Source: Dakarella massiliensis (GTDB lineage: Bacteria > Pseudomonadota > Gammaproteobacteria > Burkholderiales > Burkholderiaceae_F). From it: 64,000 bases of DNA. Where the stretch lies: positions 186,001 through 250,000 of the forward strand of contig NZ_CVTY01000006.1 in NCBI RefSeq assembly GCF_001182045.1, read 5' to 3'. Below, in pieces: positions 7,830-17,730 of the stretch (its first letter is position 1; each line of letters begins with the position of its first letter). Under the pieces are notes generated by a model. The model made no database searches. It saw only the letters and a program-made list of their open reading frames with translations, and had not been told where the DNA came from. Position numbers and translations under genes: made by a program.

Positions 7830-9066
7830 GGAAGCGTCACTCTCGGGATTCGCGAAGTGGCGGCGCGACATCGCGGACTCGATCTATGAAGAGATCAGCG
7901 CGATGATGAGCGGTCACTTCATCCCGTACCACAAGCTCTGCTTCATGGCCGCGTTTCTCACGGCTCTCATATTCAGCATCCTCTTCACCCAGATGGGCGT
8001 GATTGAGGCGCCGGTCGCCGTGGTCGATCTTGACCACTCGGCCCGCAGCGCGAAGTTCATCCAGGCGGTGGACTCATCCCGCGATATCCGTATCGCCTCG
8101 GTGTTCCATACGCCCGTGGACCCGGTTTACCTGACGCGTCACGACAACGTGGTCGGCGTCATGGTGATTCCGAAGGGGTTTGAGAAGGGACTGCTGAACG
8201 GCACAACGCCCTACAACATCGGCTACGAAGCCGACATGGGGAACCCGGCTCAGAACGGTGAGGTCTTTGAGTCACTGAACCAGATCGCGGCGCAGGAAGG
8301 GATCCCGGTGAACGCCGAGAACCTCCAGGCGCTCGGTCCCGCGAGCGCTCAGAGTTCCGGTTCCTCGGGGCTCACGGTCTCGATCCGCCGGCTCTTTAAC
8401 CCGACGAATTCGCTCGTCCCCGTGACGATCGCAGGGTTCCTTTACTTCTTCTCCGGGATCTTTTTCGGCATTACGACCCTGATGCTCACGGGCCGCGTCC
8501 ACGTGATGGGGCAGTGGGAAAACGCGATTCTGAACCGGGGGCCGTCCGCAATGATCGCGCGGCTGATCCCCTACGCCCTTGGGTACACGGCGGCCGTCAC
8601 GATCATGACGGCGGGTCTTGTGCTCTTCAACTGCATGCCGTTTAAGGGGAACTACCTCGCGTACCTCCCGAGTCTCTTCATGCTGCCGTTTTCGATCGGT
8701 CTCATCGCGATGCTGATCACCTGGAGCTTCAAGACACCGGCAAACGGCGCATCCTTCATGATCTTCGTGGTGCCGCCCGGCTTCATCATGGGCGGCATGA
8801 CGATGGCGATGGGGGAACTCACGGGCTGGGGCGGGTACTTCGCGCACCTTTTCCCGCTCACGTGGCAGTACTCGATATACCGCGACTTCGCGTTCCGCGG
8901 CATGACGCTTTCGCAGATGATCGGGCCTTACGGCGAATACATCCTCTACGTCACGGCGCTCATGATGCTCGTGACACTCCGGTTCTACCTTGAGCGCCGC
9001 AGGCTTCTCAGGATCCGTGACCGGCAGGTCGCGGCTCTCGCTCAGGTGCCGGGCGAAGCGGCGTAA
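7822..9066 (+). CDS. ABC-2-type transporter permease
   Basis: The 414-residue inner-membrane protein has the topology of the YhhJ/YbhR class: one N-terminal membrane segment (about residues 35-55, FMAAFLTALIFSILFTQMGV), a large periplasmic domain beginning with APVAVVDLDHSARSAKF, then five or six membrane segments from about residue 205. The phrase VPPGFIMGGMTMAMGE sits in the ABC-2 signature region. Its start overlaps the HlyD gene. No ATP-binding subunit is encoded in the window, which is unusual: either the ATPase is elsewhere or the pair works differently. The substrate is unknown. Confidence 0.8.
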   Translation: MTKEASLSGFAKWRRDIADSIYEEISAMMSGHFIPYHKLCFMAAFLTALIFSILFTQMGVIEAPVAVVDLDHSARSAKFIQAVDSSRDIRIASVFHTPVDPVYLTRHDNVVGVMVIPKGFEKGLLNGTTPYNIGYEADMGNPAQNGEVFESLNQIAAQEGIPVNAENLQALGPASAQSSGSSGLTVSIRRLFNPTNSLVPVTIAGFLYFFSGIFFGITTLMLTGRVHVMGQWENAILNRGPSAMIARLIPYALGYTAAVTIMTAGLVLFNCMPFKGNYLAYLPSLFMLPFSIGLIAMLITWSFKTPANGASFMIFVVPPGFIMGGMTMAMGELTGWGGYFAHLFPLTWQYSIYRDFAFRGMTLSQMIGPYGEYILYVTALMMLVTLRFYLERRRLLRIRDRQVAALAQVPGEAA

Positions 9067-9205
9067 CGCCGCAGGCTTCCCACAGGTTCGCTTTTTGGTA
9101 ACATAAGAAGCGTCACCGCGGGAGCTTAGGCTTCCGCTGGCTAAGTCCTGCCTCAAAAAACAGGCCTCTGCGGAGCCGGGAATCAAACCCCGCCCGCAGC
9201 GACAG

Positions 9206-9248
9206 AAAACCCCGAAAGATTCACGTCTTCCGGGGTTTCGTTTTTTCT
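9206..9248. terminator. Terminator between the ABC permease and azlD (probably bidirectional)
   Basis: AAACCCCGAAAG (9207-9218) pairs with CTTCCGGGGTTT with one mismatch and is followed by CGTTTTTTC. It ends plus-strand transcription. The A-rich 5' side may also serve azlDC on the other strand. Confidence 0.7.
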
Positions 9249-9269
9249 GGATGTCCGTTCCGCTCTGCT

Positions 9270-9605
9270 TCAGACAAACACCATCTGCACGAGGAACATG
9301 TAGACCGCGGTGCCGCCCGCCATCGAGATCATCATGTTCCGCTTCCAGAGGTGAAGGAAGACGGTCGCCGCGATCGCGATGAATTCCGGGAGGCCGTGCG
9401 TACCCGAGAAGAGATCAACGCCCTTCAGGCAGTAAACCACGAGCATCGCGAAAAGCGCGGCCGGCAGCGTCGCCCCGAGGTACTGGATATAGCGAGGGGT
9501 CGGCCGGCGGGATGAAAAGAGAATAAAGGGAAGAAAGCGGGAAAGCATCGTCGCCGCGATGCAGAGCGCGACCGTGATCACTTGTTCCCAAAGCGGCATC
9601 GTCAT
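9270..9605 (-). CDS. azlD: AzlD-type small subunit of a branched-chain amino acid exporter
   Basis: The 111-residue, highly hydrophobic protein has about four membrane helices. The N-terminal ITVALCIAATMLSRFLPFILF and the Pro-rich loop RRPTPRYIQYLGATLPAALF are typical of AzlD. With the large subunit AzlC it forms an exporter for branched-chain amino acids, as established for B. subtilis AzlCD and E. coli YgaZH. Its start codon overlaps the azlC stop (9602-9605), the usual azlCD arrangement. Confidence 0.88.
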   Translation of the reverse strand: MTMPLWEQVITVALCIAATMLSRFLPFILFSSRRPTPRYIQYLGATLPAALFAMLVVYCLKGVDLFSGTHGLPEFIAIAATVFLHLWKRNMMISMAGGTAVYMFLVQMVFV

Positions 9606-10312
9606 TCCTCATACCCTCCTTTCTCTTCAATCGGCTTCCGGAAAACGGTGAGGAGCAACAGAATCACCACCATGGTGGGGATCATGAAGAAGTCGCGCCC
9701 AAAGATCGCGAGGCACCCGAGCGACGCCCCGAACCCGATCCACGCGGTCCAGTGATGCTTTTCTTTGAGGAACTGCTCGAGGAAAATCACGACAAACATC
9801 GCGGTCATCACGAAAGACAGCCCCTTCGTGTCAAAGGTGAGGAAACTGCCGAGCGTCGCCCCAAGCACCGCGCCGCCGAGCCAATACATGCGGTCGAGGA
9901 ACGTGATCCACATCATGTACCAGCTGGAGTCGACTCCTTCCGGAGCCTTGGTCGCAAATTCGAGCGCAAACGATTCATCGCTCATCCCGAAGATGAGATA
10001 GAGCTTCTTCCAGCCGAGTCCCTTGAAGCGATCGAGCATCGCGAGACCGTAGAAGAGGTGCCGCGCCTGGATCATGAAGGCGACAAAGAACGTCGTCACC
10101 GGAGCGAAGGGGGAGAGCAGCATCGAAGCCGCGACGAACTCTAGCGACCCCCCGTAAATCAGCCACGCCATCAGAGCCGGGTACCAGACGGAGAACCCGT
10201 TCACGTGCATATAGATACCGTACGCCGCGCCGAGGAACAGGTACCCCGTTCCGACGGGCAGCGTCACTTTCGCGGCCGGCGCGAAGGCTCTGAGGATTGA
10301 ATTCACTGCCAT
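9602..10312 (-). CDS. azlC: AzlC-type large subunit of a branched-chain amino acid exporter
   Basis: The inner-membrane protein has about 236 residues. AzlC-type features are the N-terminal TLPVGTGYLFLGAAYGIYMH, the GGSLEFVAASML loop after helix 2, and the FMIQARHLFYGLAMLDRF stretch (in many AzlC proteins N.RH..Y...L). I chose the ATG at 10312 because it gives the usual family length; an upstream in-frame ATG at 10360 would add 16 charged residues. It is co-transcribed with azlD. Regulation is not visible: no Lrp-type gene is nearby. Confidence 0.85.
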   Translation of the reverse strand: MAVNSILRAFAPAAKVTLPVGTGYLFLGAAYGIYMHVNGFSVWYPALMAWLIYGGSLEFVAASMLLSPFAPVTTFFVAFMIQARHLFYGLAMLDRFKGLGWKKLYLIFGMSDESFALEFATKAPEGVDSSWYMMWITFLDRMYWLGGAVLGATLGSFLTFDTKGLSFVMTAMFVVIFLEQFLKEKHHWTAWIGFGASLGCLAIFGRDFFMIPTMVVILLLLTVFRKPIEEKGGYEE

Positions 10313-10488
10313 GACTGTGTGTATTAAGCGTTCGAGCCGCTTTTTCCCGCCGCGGCCCATAAGATGATCAAAGCCGCCTCTTTATACCCGGCGGCCCGTG
10401 CGGTTCAGTATAAAAGAAGTAAATCGAGGTGACCCCGAAACGGGCTTCCGAATTGGCACCTTAGGCGTAATACCGCAAAAAGACCGGC

Positions 10489-12111
10489 TCAGAGGAGCGG
10501 AGACAGCACCTTCAGCACCGCGCCGCACCCGCGTTCGAAGAGACTCACGCGGTGCAGCCGATCCTCCGTAAATTCCACGCAGTCCTGGAACGTGGCCTCA
10601 AAGTCCCGCTCGATCTCCTCAATGCAGGGCGTGCGGTAGCAGTAAACGCCGCATTCAAAGTGGTGATAGAGGCTGCGGTAATCGAAATTGATGCTTCCCA
10701 CGATCGCTTTTTCAGAGTCCGACACCATGACTTTCGAGTGCACGAACCCAGGCTGCCACTCAAACACCCGGACACCGGCGTGAATGAGCTGCCGGAAGGT
10801 GTTGCGGGCGAGCGCGTGGATGAGATATTTGTCCGAATGCGATGGGCACACGATCCTGACATCCACGCCCCGGTCCGCCGCGAATTCAAGCGCCGCCTCA
10901 AGCTCCCCATCGAGAATCAGGTACGGCGTCATCACCCAGACATAGCGGTCAGCGCGCGAAATCATGTCGATATAGAGGTTCTCCGCTACCTTCTCCTCAT
11001 CCATCGGGTTGTCGCCGAACGGAATGACGAAGCCCCCTTCGATGAGATTCACGCGGGCGTCTTCGCCTTTCAGAAGGTCTCCGATAAAGATGTCTCCGTC
11101 ATCCGCGTGCCACATCTGAAGGAAGAGGAGCGTAAGCGACTTCACGGACCGCCCCCGCAGCCTGATCGCCGCGTCTTTCCATCGCCCATAGGGGTGGATC
11201 CGGTTGATATATTCATCCGCCAGGTTCGCGCCGCCCGTGAACCCGGTTTCCCCGTCGATCACGACGATCTTCCGGTGATCGCGGTAGTTGTACTTTGTGG
11301 AGACAAAGGGGTAGATCGGGGAAAAGACCTTGCACTGGATCCCAAGCGACCGGAGGTAATCGGGGTAGCCGCTCGGGAGCCGCGCGAACTCACACGTCCC
11401 GTCGTACAGCACCCGCACCTCAACCCCAGCCTTCACTTTCTCAGCGAGGATCTTCAGCACCTGCCCCCACATGAGTCCCTCATCGATGATGAAGAATTCA
11501 AGAAAAATGAAGCGCCGGGCTTTTGAGAGGTCATCAAGAAGAGACCTGAAAAACGCTTCGCCGGACGGCAGATAATCCGCCCCCTCGTTCCGGTACACCG
11601 GGTAGCACCCGGTCTCATTCATATAGGACACAAGCCCTGAGATATCGGAACCGGCGCGCGAGAGCGCGTCGAGATCCCGCGGATCCTGAGGGATCGAGTG
11701 TTTCGTTTCCCCGATGATCTTCGCTGCTCGCCGCTTCAGCCTCCGGTGGCCGATATCGGTCTGCGTATAGATATAGAGCGCGATACCGAAGAGCGGCATC
11801 AGAAGAATGAGAAAGAGCCAGGTGATCTTCGCGGTGGAGTCCGAGCGGCTGTTGATGATGTAAAGCACCACGAGTCCGCCGATCGTCCCCGAAATCATGA
11901 AGTATTTCGAGGCGTAGGGCTGGATCCAGAGCGACAGCGCGACAAAGAGGATGAGCTGTGCGAGGAGCATCACCCCGATCAGCCCCGAGCGGCTGAAAAG
12001 AATGGAAAAAAAGCCTCGTTTCCCGCGGCTCGCGATGCGTTTCCCCCGTCTCAGGGTCTCACGCTTCACGCGGTTAAATCGGCGTCTCGCTCGTTCGGTG
12101 TCCGTTTCCAT
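10489..12111 (-). CDS. cls: Cardiolipin synthase (phospholipase D superfamily)
   Basis: The 540-residue membrane enzyme condenses two phosphatidylglycerol molecules, or a related pair, into cardiolipin. Two N-terminal membrane segments (about residues 44-66 and 95-116) are followed by two phospholipase D domains, each with an HKD motif: HRKIVVID starting at His279 and HSKVMVSD starting at His458, with GGANLADEY and GSINFDYRS after them. This is the full ClsA-type layout. A basic N-terminal extension of about 40 residues precedes the first membrane segment. The gene stands alone, and no convincing terminator was found just after it. Confidence 0.92.
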   Translation of the reverse strand: METDTERARRRFNRVKRETLRRGKRIASRGKRGFFSILFSRSGLIGVMLLAQLILFVALSLWIQPYASKYFMISGTIGGLVVLYIINSRSDSTAKITWLFLILLMPLFGIALYIYTQTDIGHRRLKRRAAKIIGETKHSIPQDPRDLDALSRAGSDISGLVSYMNETGCYPVYRNEGADYLPSGEAFFRSLLDDLSKARRFIFLEFFIIDEGLMWGQVLKILAEKVKAGVEVRVLYDGTCEFARLPSGYPDYLRSLGIQCKVFSPIYPFVSTKYNYRDHRKIVVIDGETGFTGGANLADEYINRIHPYGRWKDAAIRLRGRSVKSLTLLFLQMWHADDGDIFIGDLLKGEDARVNLIEGGFVIPFGDNPMDEEKVAENLYIDMISRADRYVWVMTPYLILDGELEAALEFAADRGVDVRIVCPSHSDKYLIHALARNTFRQLIHAGVRVFEWQPGFVHSKVMVSDSEKAIVGSINFDYRSLYHHFECGVYCYRTPCIEEIERDFEATFQDCVEFTEDRLHRVSLFERGCGAVLKVLSPLL

Positions 12112-12714
12112 TCTCAGTCCGGTCTTTTTCTGTAATGCATCTCTATTAAGAATAACCGTTCCATGAGTACCTGTTTACGTTCTCGGAAGCGAAGAGTGCG
12201 TGCGGTCTCTTTTTCCTAACAGGCGCTGAAGTTGGAGAGGGAGCCGGCACCCTTGGGTGGGGAATTGCGGGGCGCGGAAAACGCCCGGCTGAGGCGCGGA
12301 AACCGGATTTCCGGTGGACTCAAAAACCGGAAAAAAAGCAGGCGGACGGATGCGGTCGCTTTTTCCGGAAAGACCGAAACAGAGGCGCGGTGCGGCCCGG
12401 CATTTCAGAACCAATTGTGGTTTTTCTCCTCAATTGTTGCGTTTTTGCAACAGATGCAAGCACTGCACGCTCGGGTTCCTGAAACTGTTTCCCGGGATAC
12501 GAGGCTCTATATAAGTGACTGTTTATTTTCCATTAATAACTATAAGATGATTACCCTAATCCTCTCAGGGAGGCCGATAACCCGCTTTACAGAGGAGAAA
12601 TCTTTCTTTTCATCCGCTTTTTCTCATGCTTTAATTACCCCGTGGTTAAAAATTCAATCCCGGGAGAACTAGTTTCTGGTACTCCTAAGGGATGACAATC
12701 AAAGGTTAGAAAAG
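12112..12714. other. Long untranslated or regulatory region upstream of the porin
   Basis: This 600-bp gap separates the divergent cls and porin genes. It contains the dyad at 12435-12452. Around 12505-12546 it is AT-rich, with TATATA and TATAAG as -10-like sequences, so the porin mRNA probably has a leader of about 150 bases or more. I see no credible gene: an open frame at 12232-12672 has no family signature. Confidence 0.5.
12435..12452. promoter_or_regulatory. Dyad TGTTG-N8-CAACA upstream of the porin
   Basis: The 18-bp element TGTTGCGTTTTTGCAACA is an inverted repeat whose arms extend to 6 bp. A second element with the same arms and spacing lies after the porin at 13952-13969. Confidence 0.35.
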
Positions 12715-13842
12715 ATGAAAAAGACTCTTCTCGCTGCTGCTCTGCTCGGCTCCTTTGCCGCTTCCGCTTTTGCCGCTCCGTCCGTGACGCTGTACGGCGT
12801 TATCGATACCGGCCTCAACTACACCCACTATCGCGCTGATGACGGCAAGACCGCTTCGACCGATACGTTCTCCATGGCGTCCAGCCAGACCGCTGGCTCC
12901 CGCTGGGGTCTGCGCGGCAATGAAAAGATCGGTTCCGTGACGGTTGGCTTCAACCTCGAGAACGGTTTCAATTCCGATGACGGCACCGAAACGATGTCCC
13001 GCCTCTTCGGTCGTGAAGCTTCCGTGCATATCGCTGGCAAGTACGGTACCCTGTACGCCGGCCGTGAAGGCAAGCTGATCAGCACCGCTGGCGCGGCTGC
13101 TATGGGCGGCATCTTCTCGCCGTTCTCCGTCCTCTGGGGCGACGCCGGCATCAAGGCTCAGACCGGTACCGACTGGGGCCGTATTGACAACTCCCTCACC
13201 TATGTTTCCCCGTCCTTCTCGGGCCTCGAAATCCGCGCCCAGTACTCCTTCAAGAACGACGGCACGAAGACCGGTGACGAGAACTCCTCTGACGTCGATC
13301 GTTACGCCGCTCTCGGTGTGAGCTACAAGAACGGCCCCGCGCAGTTCGGCCTGATCGGTGACTACACGATGTGGAAGAACGTTGCCAAGGCTACCGAGAA
13401 CGTCGATAACGGCTTCAGCGTCATCGCCGGCGGCAACTACGACTTCAAGGCTGTCCGCGTTTACGGTCAGGTGAACTATTTCGACAACCAGTCTACCCTC
13501 GTGAACAGCGTAGGCGGTCTTGATAAATTCACGGCCACTACCAGCACCATCGACAAGAAGGGCAACCTCGGCTACGAAGGCTGGGGCATTTCCCTCGGCG
13601 CCACGGCTCCGGCTTTCGGCGGCACGGTTATCGCCGGTGTCTCTTACCGCGATGCTGAAGAAGTCCAGGGTGACAACGAGTACAAGCGCTGGGAAGCCGC
13701 TCTCGGCTACACCTACGCTTTCTCGAAGCGCACGAACGCCTACGCTGGCGTGACCTACGCTCAGCAGAAGGCTGAAATGAAGGATAAGGATCAGACCCCG
13801 TCCGCCGTCGGCGTGATGGCTGGCCTCGTCCACAAGTTCTAA
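12715..13842 (+). CDS. Gram-negative porin (Burkholderiales general porin type)
   Basis: The 375-residue outer-membrane protein forms trimeric diffusion channels. A clean signal peptide (MKKTLLAAALLGSFAASAFA, cleaved after residue 20) is followed by the porin start APSVTLYGVIDTGLNY. SSRWGLRG-like and GVIDTG motifs and the last residues VGVMAGLVHKF, ending in Phe, are typical of the Porin_4/OmpC-like family in betaproteobacteria. Codon choice is strongly biased (AAG, GGC, CGT, GCT) and unlike most neighbours, so this is probably one of the most highly expressed genes here. A strong terminator follows. Which solutes pass cannot be read from the sequence. Confidence 0.93.
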   Translation: MKKTLLAAALLGSFAASAFAAPSVTLYGVIDTGLNYTHYRADDGKTASTDTFSMASSQTAGSRWGLRGNEKIGSVTVGFNLENGFNSDDGTETMSRLFGREASVHIAGKYGTLYAGREGKLISTAGAAAMGGIFSPFSVLWGDAGIKAQTGTDWGRIDNSLTYVSPSFSGLEIRAQYSFKNDGTKTGDENSSDVDRYAALGVSYKNGPAQFGLIGDYTMWKNVAKATENVDNGFSVIAGGNYDFKAVRVYGQVNYFDNQSTLVNSVGGLDKFTATTSTIDKKGNLGYEGWGISLGATAPAFGGTVIAGVSYRDAEEVQGDNEYKRWEAALGYTYAFSKRTNAYAGVTYAQQKAEMKDKDQTPSAVGVMAGLVHKF

Positions 13843-13883
13843 TCTGATATTCAGATTAAAGCCTGCACTGATTTGATTCAGTG

Positions 13884-13920
13884 AAGCCCCCGGAAGCGAA
13901 AGCCTCCGGGGGCTTTGTTT
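13884..13920 (+). terminator. Porin terminator
   Basis: AAGCCCCCGGA (13884-13894) pairs with TCCGGGGGCTT (13905-13915) and is followed by TGTTTTGT. A smaller CACTGA/TCAGTG hairpin lies immediately before it. Confidence 0.85.
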
Positions 13921-14282
13921 TGTCTCTGAAGAATCCGGGAGCTGGTTTTTTTGTTGTTTTTCCGCAACACAAAAACCCGTGACATTTTTTCAACTGCCGC
14001 CGCTTTCCGCGGCTTAAAAATCACCCGGAAAAGACTGATTTCCCAGGGCTGGCAGGAGTGGAGCGGATTCTCTGTGAATAGCCATAAAAAGAACGAATTA
14101 GGCGGTTTATCGGTTTTATTTCCGATCACATTCCGCTTTTCAGCCGGAACCCCTCATGCTCTAATAAGAGTGAAGAGGAAACCGCGGTCGCATTCCGCGA
14201 TTCCCGTATCACAAAAGACGCGTACTGAATCAGCAGCAAAAAGCAAAGAAACTGCGACTTCACCCATCGCCGTTCTGAGGCC
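13921..14282. other. Gene-free region between the convergent porin and CYTH genes
   Basis: Apart from the dyad at 13952-13969 and the hairpin at its far end, I see no supported feature. Short open frames on both strands have no recognisable content. Confidence 0.4.
13952..13969. promoter_or_regulatory. Second TGTTG-N8-CAACA element, downstream of the porin
   Basis: TGTTGTTTTTCCGCAACA has the same arms and the same 8-bp spacing as the element upstream of the porin at 12435. Its role is unknown. Confidence 0.3.
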
Positions 14283-14320
14283 CCCCGGAGGAACCGCGTT
14301 CTTCCGGGGTTCTTCTATTT
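14283..14320 (+). terminator. Strong hairpin with U-rich tail, plus strand
   Basis: CCCCGGAGGAAC (14283-14294) pairs with GTTCTTCCGGGG (14298-14309) with one G-U type mismatch and a 3-base loop. On the plus strand it is followed by TTCTTCTATTT. It lies just after the minus-strand CYTH gene and may act in both directions. Confidence 0.5.
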
Positions 14321-14332
14321 AGAGAGGCCGCT

Positions 14333-14800
14333 TCACTTCCACTCGGAATACGGGTGGGCGACGAGGTTTGAGTTGTAGTAGCGGGGGTCGCCTGAGACCT
14401 CATCTCCAATCCACTCCGGTTTCTCAAACGGCTCATCGACACTTCCAAGCTCAATCTCCGCGACGACGAGCCCCGCGTTCTCCCCGAGAAACTCATCCAC
14501 TTCCCAGACGTGCTTCCCCCGAAGAATCCGATAGCGGTTCTTTTCAATGAGAGGCTTCTCAGCGAGCTCTGTCAGCATCTCGTTCGCGTCATCTGCCGGG
14601 ATAACGTACTCAAACTCGAGCCTCGCGATCCCGTTATTCGGTCCCTTCACCGTGATGAAGCCCTGATCCCCGATCGTGCGGACTCGCACCGTGCGGTCGA
14701 TGCTGCTATTCAGGTACCCCTGGCGGTAACGGATCCCAGGAGCGAGCGCTTTCCACGCGTCCCCCTTCACGAGAAACTTCCGTTCAATCTCTTTTCCCAC
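14333..14800 (-). CDS. CYTH domain (triphosphate tunnel) protein
   Basis: The 155-residue protein is a single CYTH domain. The metal- and triphosphate-binding ExExK motif is at residues 4-8 (EIERK), followed by the alternating charged strands of the tunnel (TVRVRTIGDQGFITVKG, ARLEFEYVIP, HVWEVDEFLG, GLVVAEIELG). The family hydrolyses tripolyphosphate or thiamine triphosphate, or acts as class IV adenylate cyclase. The short single-domain form most resembles the small bacterial tripolyphosphatase-like group (NE1496 type), but the substrate cannot be fixed from sequence. It stands alone, without an operon partner. Confidence 0.88.
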   Translation of the reverse strand: MGKEIERKFLVKGDAWKALAPGIRYRQGYLNSSIDRTVRVRTIGDQGFITVKGPNNGIARLEFEYVIPADDANEMLTELAEKPLIEKNRYRILRGKHVWEVDEFLGENAGLVVAEIELGSVDEPFEKPEWIGDEVSGDPRYYNSNLVAHPYSEWK

Positions 14801-15003
14801 AGCGGACTCCTATTTTTTCCGCGGTTCCTCGGAACCGGTTCAATTCTGTCGTTCGCTAACTATCGCACTTTTTACCGCGGTAAGCCGCCGGGACCGTCGA
14901 TCACCGCTATCACAATAATTTATCTGTGATTCTTAAAACCTGATTTTGTGAGAGTTTTTGGTACCGATTCACCGAGATAGGGAACCCGCGCGACCCGAAT
15001 CTG

Positions 15004-15020
15004 TGCACCGGTTTGGAGCG
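15004..15020 (+). promoter_or_regulatory. NtrC-like binding site
   Basis: TGCACC-N5-GGAGCG agrees closely with the NtrC consensus TGCACC-N5-GGTGCA. It lies about 50 bp before the sigma-54 promoter, a normal enhancer distance. Confidence 0.45.
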
Positions 15021-15070
15021 CCTGAGGTGACCCGCCAATAAAAACAGGCGTTTTCGGGATTTTGAAAATC

Positions 15071-15086
15071 TGGCACAGATTATGCG
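15071..15086 (+). promoter_or_regulatory. Sigma-54 (-24/-12) promoter of glnK-amtB
   Basis: TGGCACAGATTATGCG carries the invariant GG and GC dinucleotides at the required spacing of the consensus TGGCACR-N4-TTGCW. Two of the less conserved positions differ. It precedes glnK by 74 bp. Nitrogen-limitation control through NtrC is established for glnK-amtB in many proteobacteria. Confidence 0.65.
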
Positions 15087-15099
15087 AGATCGAGGATAA

Positions 15100-16778
<1,679 letters not shown>

Positions 16779-16814
16779 CAGAAAGTTTTTTTTGGAATCA
16801 CTTGCCGTCAAGTT

Positions 16815-16862
16815 AGGGGGAGGAAGTCTGGCTCACGCCAGACGCACCTCCCCTCTTTTTTA
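16815..16862 (+). terminator. glnK-amtB terminator
   Basis: A long two-part stem (GGGGAGG with CCTCCCC outside, GTCTGGC with its complement inside) is followed by TCTTTTTTAC. Confidence 0.9.
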
Positions 16863-17007
16863 CGTCGGTTCAGGGATTTTTCTCTGGTTTTTAAAGCAGA
16901 ACGAGACAGATAAGAAAAAATTAAATAGCCAAGCTATTAAAACCGGTAGCGATAATAATGACATCAGAGAGCCAGTCAAGGCTCCGCACAAAAACCTCGT
17001 TCCCGGC

Positions 17008-17694
17008 ATGCCGATCCAAAAATTCCGTCGCTCGGCGCTCAGTCTCGCGCTCAGCCTTACGCTTCTCGCTCCGGCTTCAGCCTTTGCGCTGACTACCGCT
17101 CAGGCTCACTCGGCTTCAGGCGACCCGCTCCTCACGATCGACTTTTATGACGAGGGGGATGTTTTCACGCCTCCGGATCCGGTGAAAGGAGACCAGGCGA
17201 CAGAGCCAGTGACCTCGAAAGGGACGCTTTCGAGCGATCAGAAAAACTCGGTCGAGATGGCGCTTAACTACGCGCTCGGATACGTGACGCAGGGAAAGAC
17301 GTACGCTTCAGAAGGCCGGATGGCGGTTTATGTGGAACACGATGACAACGCGTCATCCTCCTATATCAAAGGCTCCGAAAACGCCGATGGCACCTATAAC
17401 ACGCCGATCTTCGATCTTGTCTCGAAGGATCAGCTGACGCGCGGCGTGCAGATACTCTTTGAAGCTGACAATGCGTCGGACATTGCCACCCCGACTCCTT
17501 ACCTCTACCCGATTCTCGAGGAAGCGGGCACCGTGTTCGCGCTGGTGATCGTGCATGAGCTCGGACACTCGCTCGGCATCATTGCGCCAAATGAAGGAAT
17601 CACGACAGCGGAGACGCTCTCAACAGATCTGATCTGGTTCGATAAGAGCAATCTGACGCCGTTCGCGTCCCACCTATACTCCTGCATGGTCTAG
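17008..17694 (+). CDS. N-terminal fragment: signal peptide plus metalloprotease-like passenger
   Basis: This 228-residue piece ends at the amber codon. The start is the ATG at 17008; no earlier ATG is in frame and the ribosome-binding site is poor. Residues 1-27 form a signal peptide (FRRSALSLALSLTLLAPASA). HELGHSLGI at about 183-191 looks like a zinc-protease helix, but the third His expected of a metzincin (HExxHxxGxxH) is absent, so a different third ligand or loss of activity is likely. The substrate is unknown. Confidence 0.6.
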   Translation: MPIQKFRRSALSLALSLTLLAPASAFALTTAQAHSASGDPLLTIDFYDEGDVFTPPDPVKGDQATEPVTSKGTLSSDQKNSVEMALNYALGYVTQGKTYASEGRMAVYVEHDDNASSSYIKGSENADGTYNTPIFDLVSKDQLTRGVQILFEADNASDIATPTPYLYPILEEAGTVFALVIVHELGHSLGIIAPNEGITTAETLSTDLIWFDKSNLTPFASHLYSCMV

Positions 17695-17730
17695 GACGAG
17701 GCGGCCCAGCTCTTCAGACCCGATCCCACC

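Noticed and set aside
9150-9210. A tRNA-like T-arm (GGGGTTTGATTCCC on the minus strand)
   Set aside because: No acceptor stem, anticodon arm or CCA end could be placed around it; it is better explained by hairpins before the terminator.
12232-12672. A 146-codon frame in the porin leader region
   Set aside because: It has no family content, lacks a start signal and overlaps the promoter region of the porin.
12706-13833. A 375-codon open frame opposite the porin
   Set aside because: It is the mirror of the biased porin codons; the porin with its signal peptide and C-terminal Phe is clearly the real gene.
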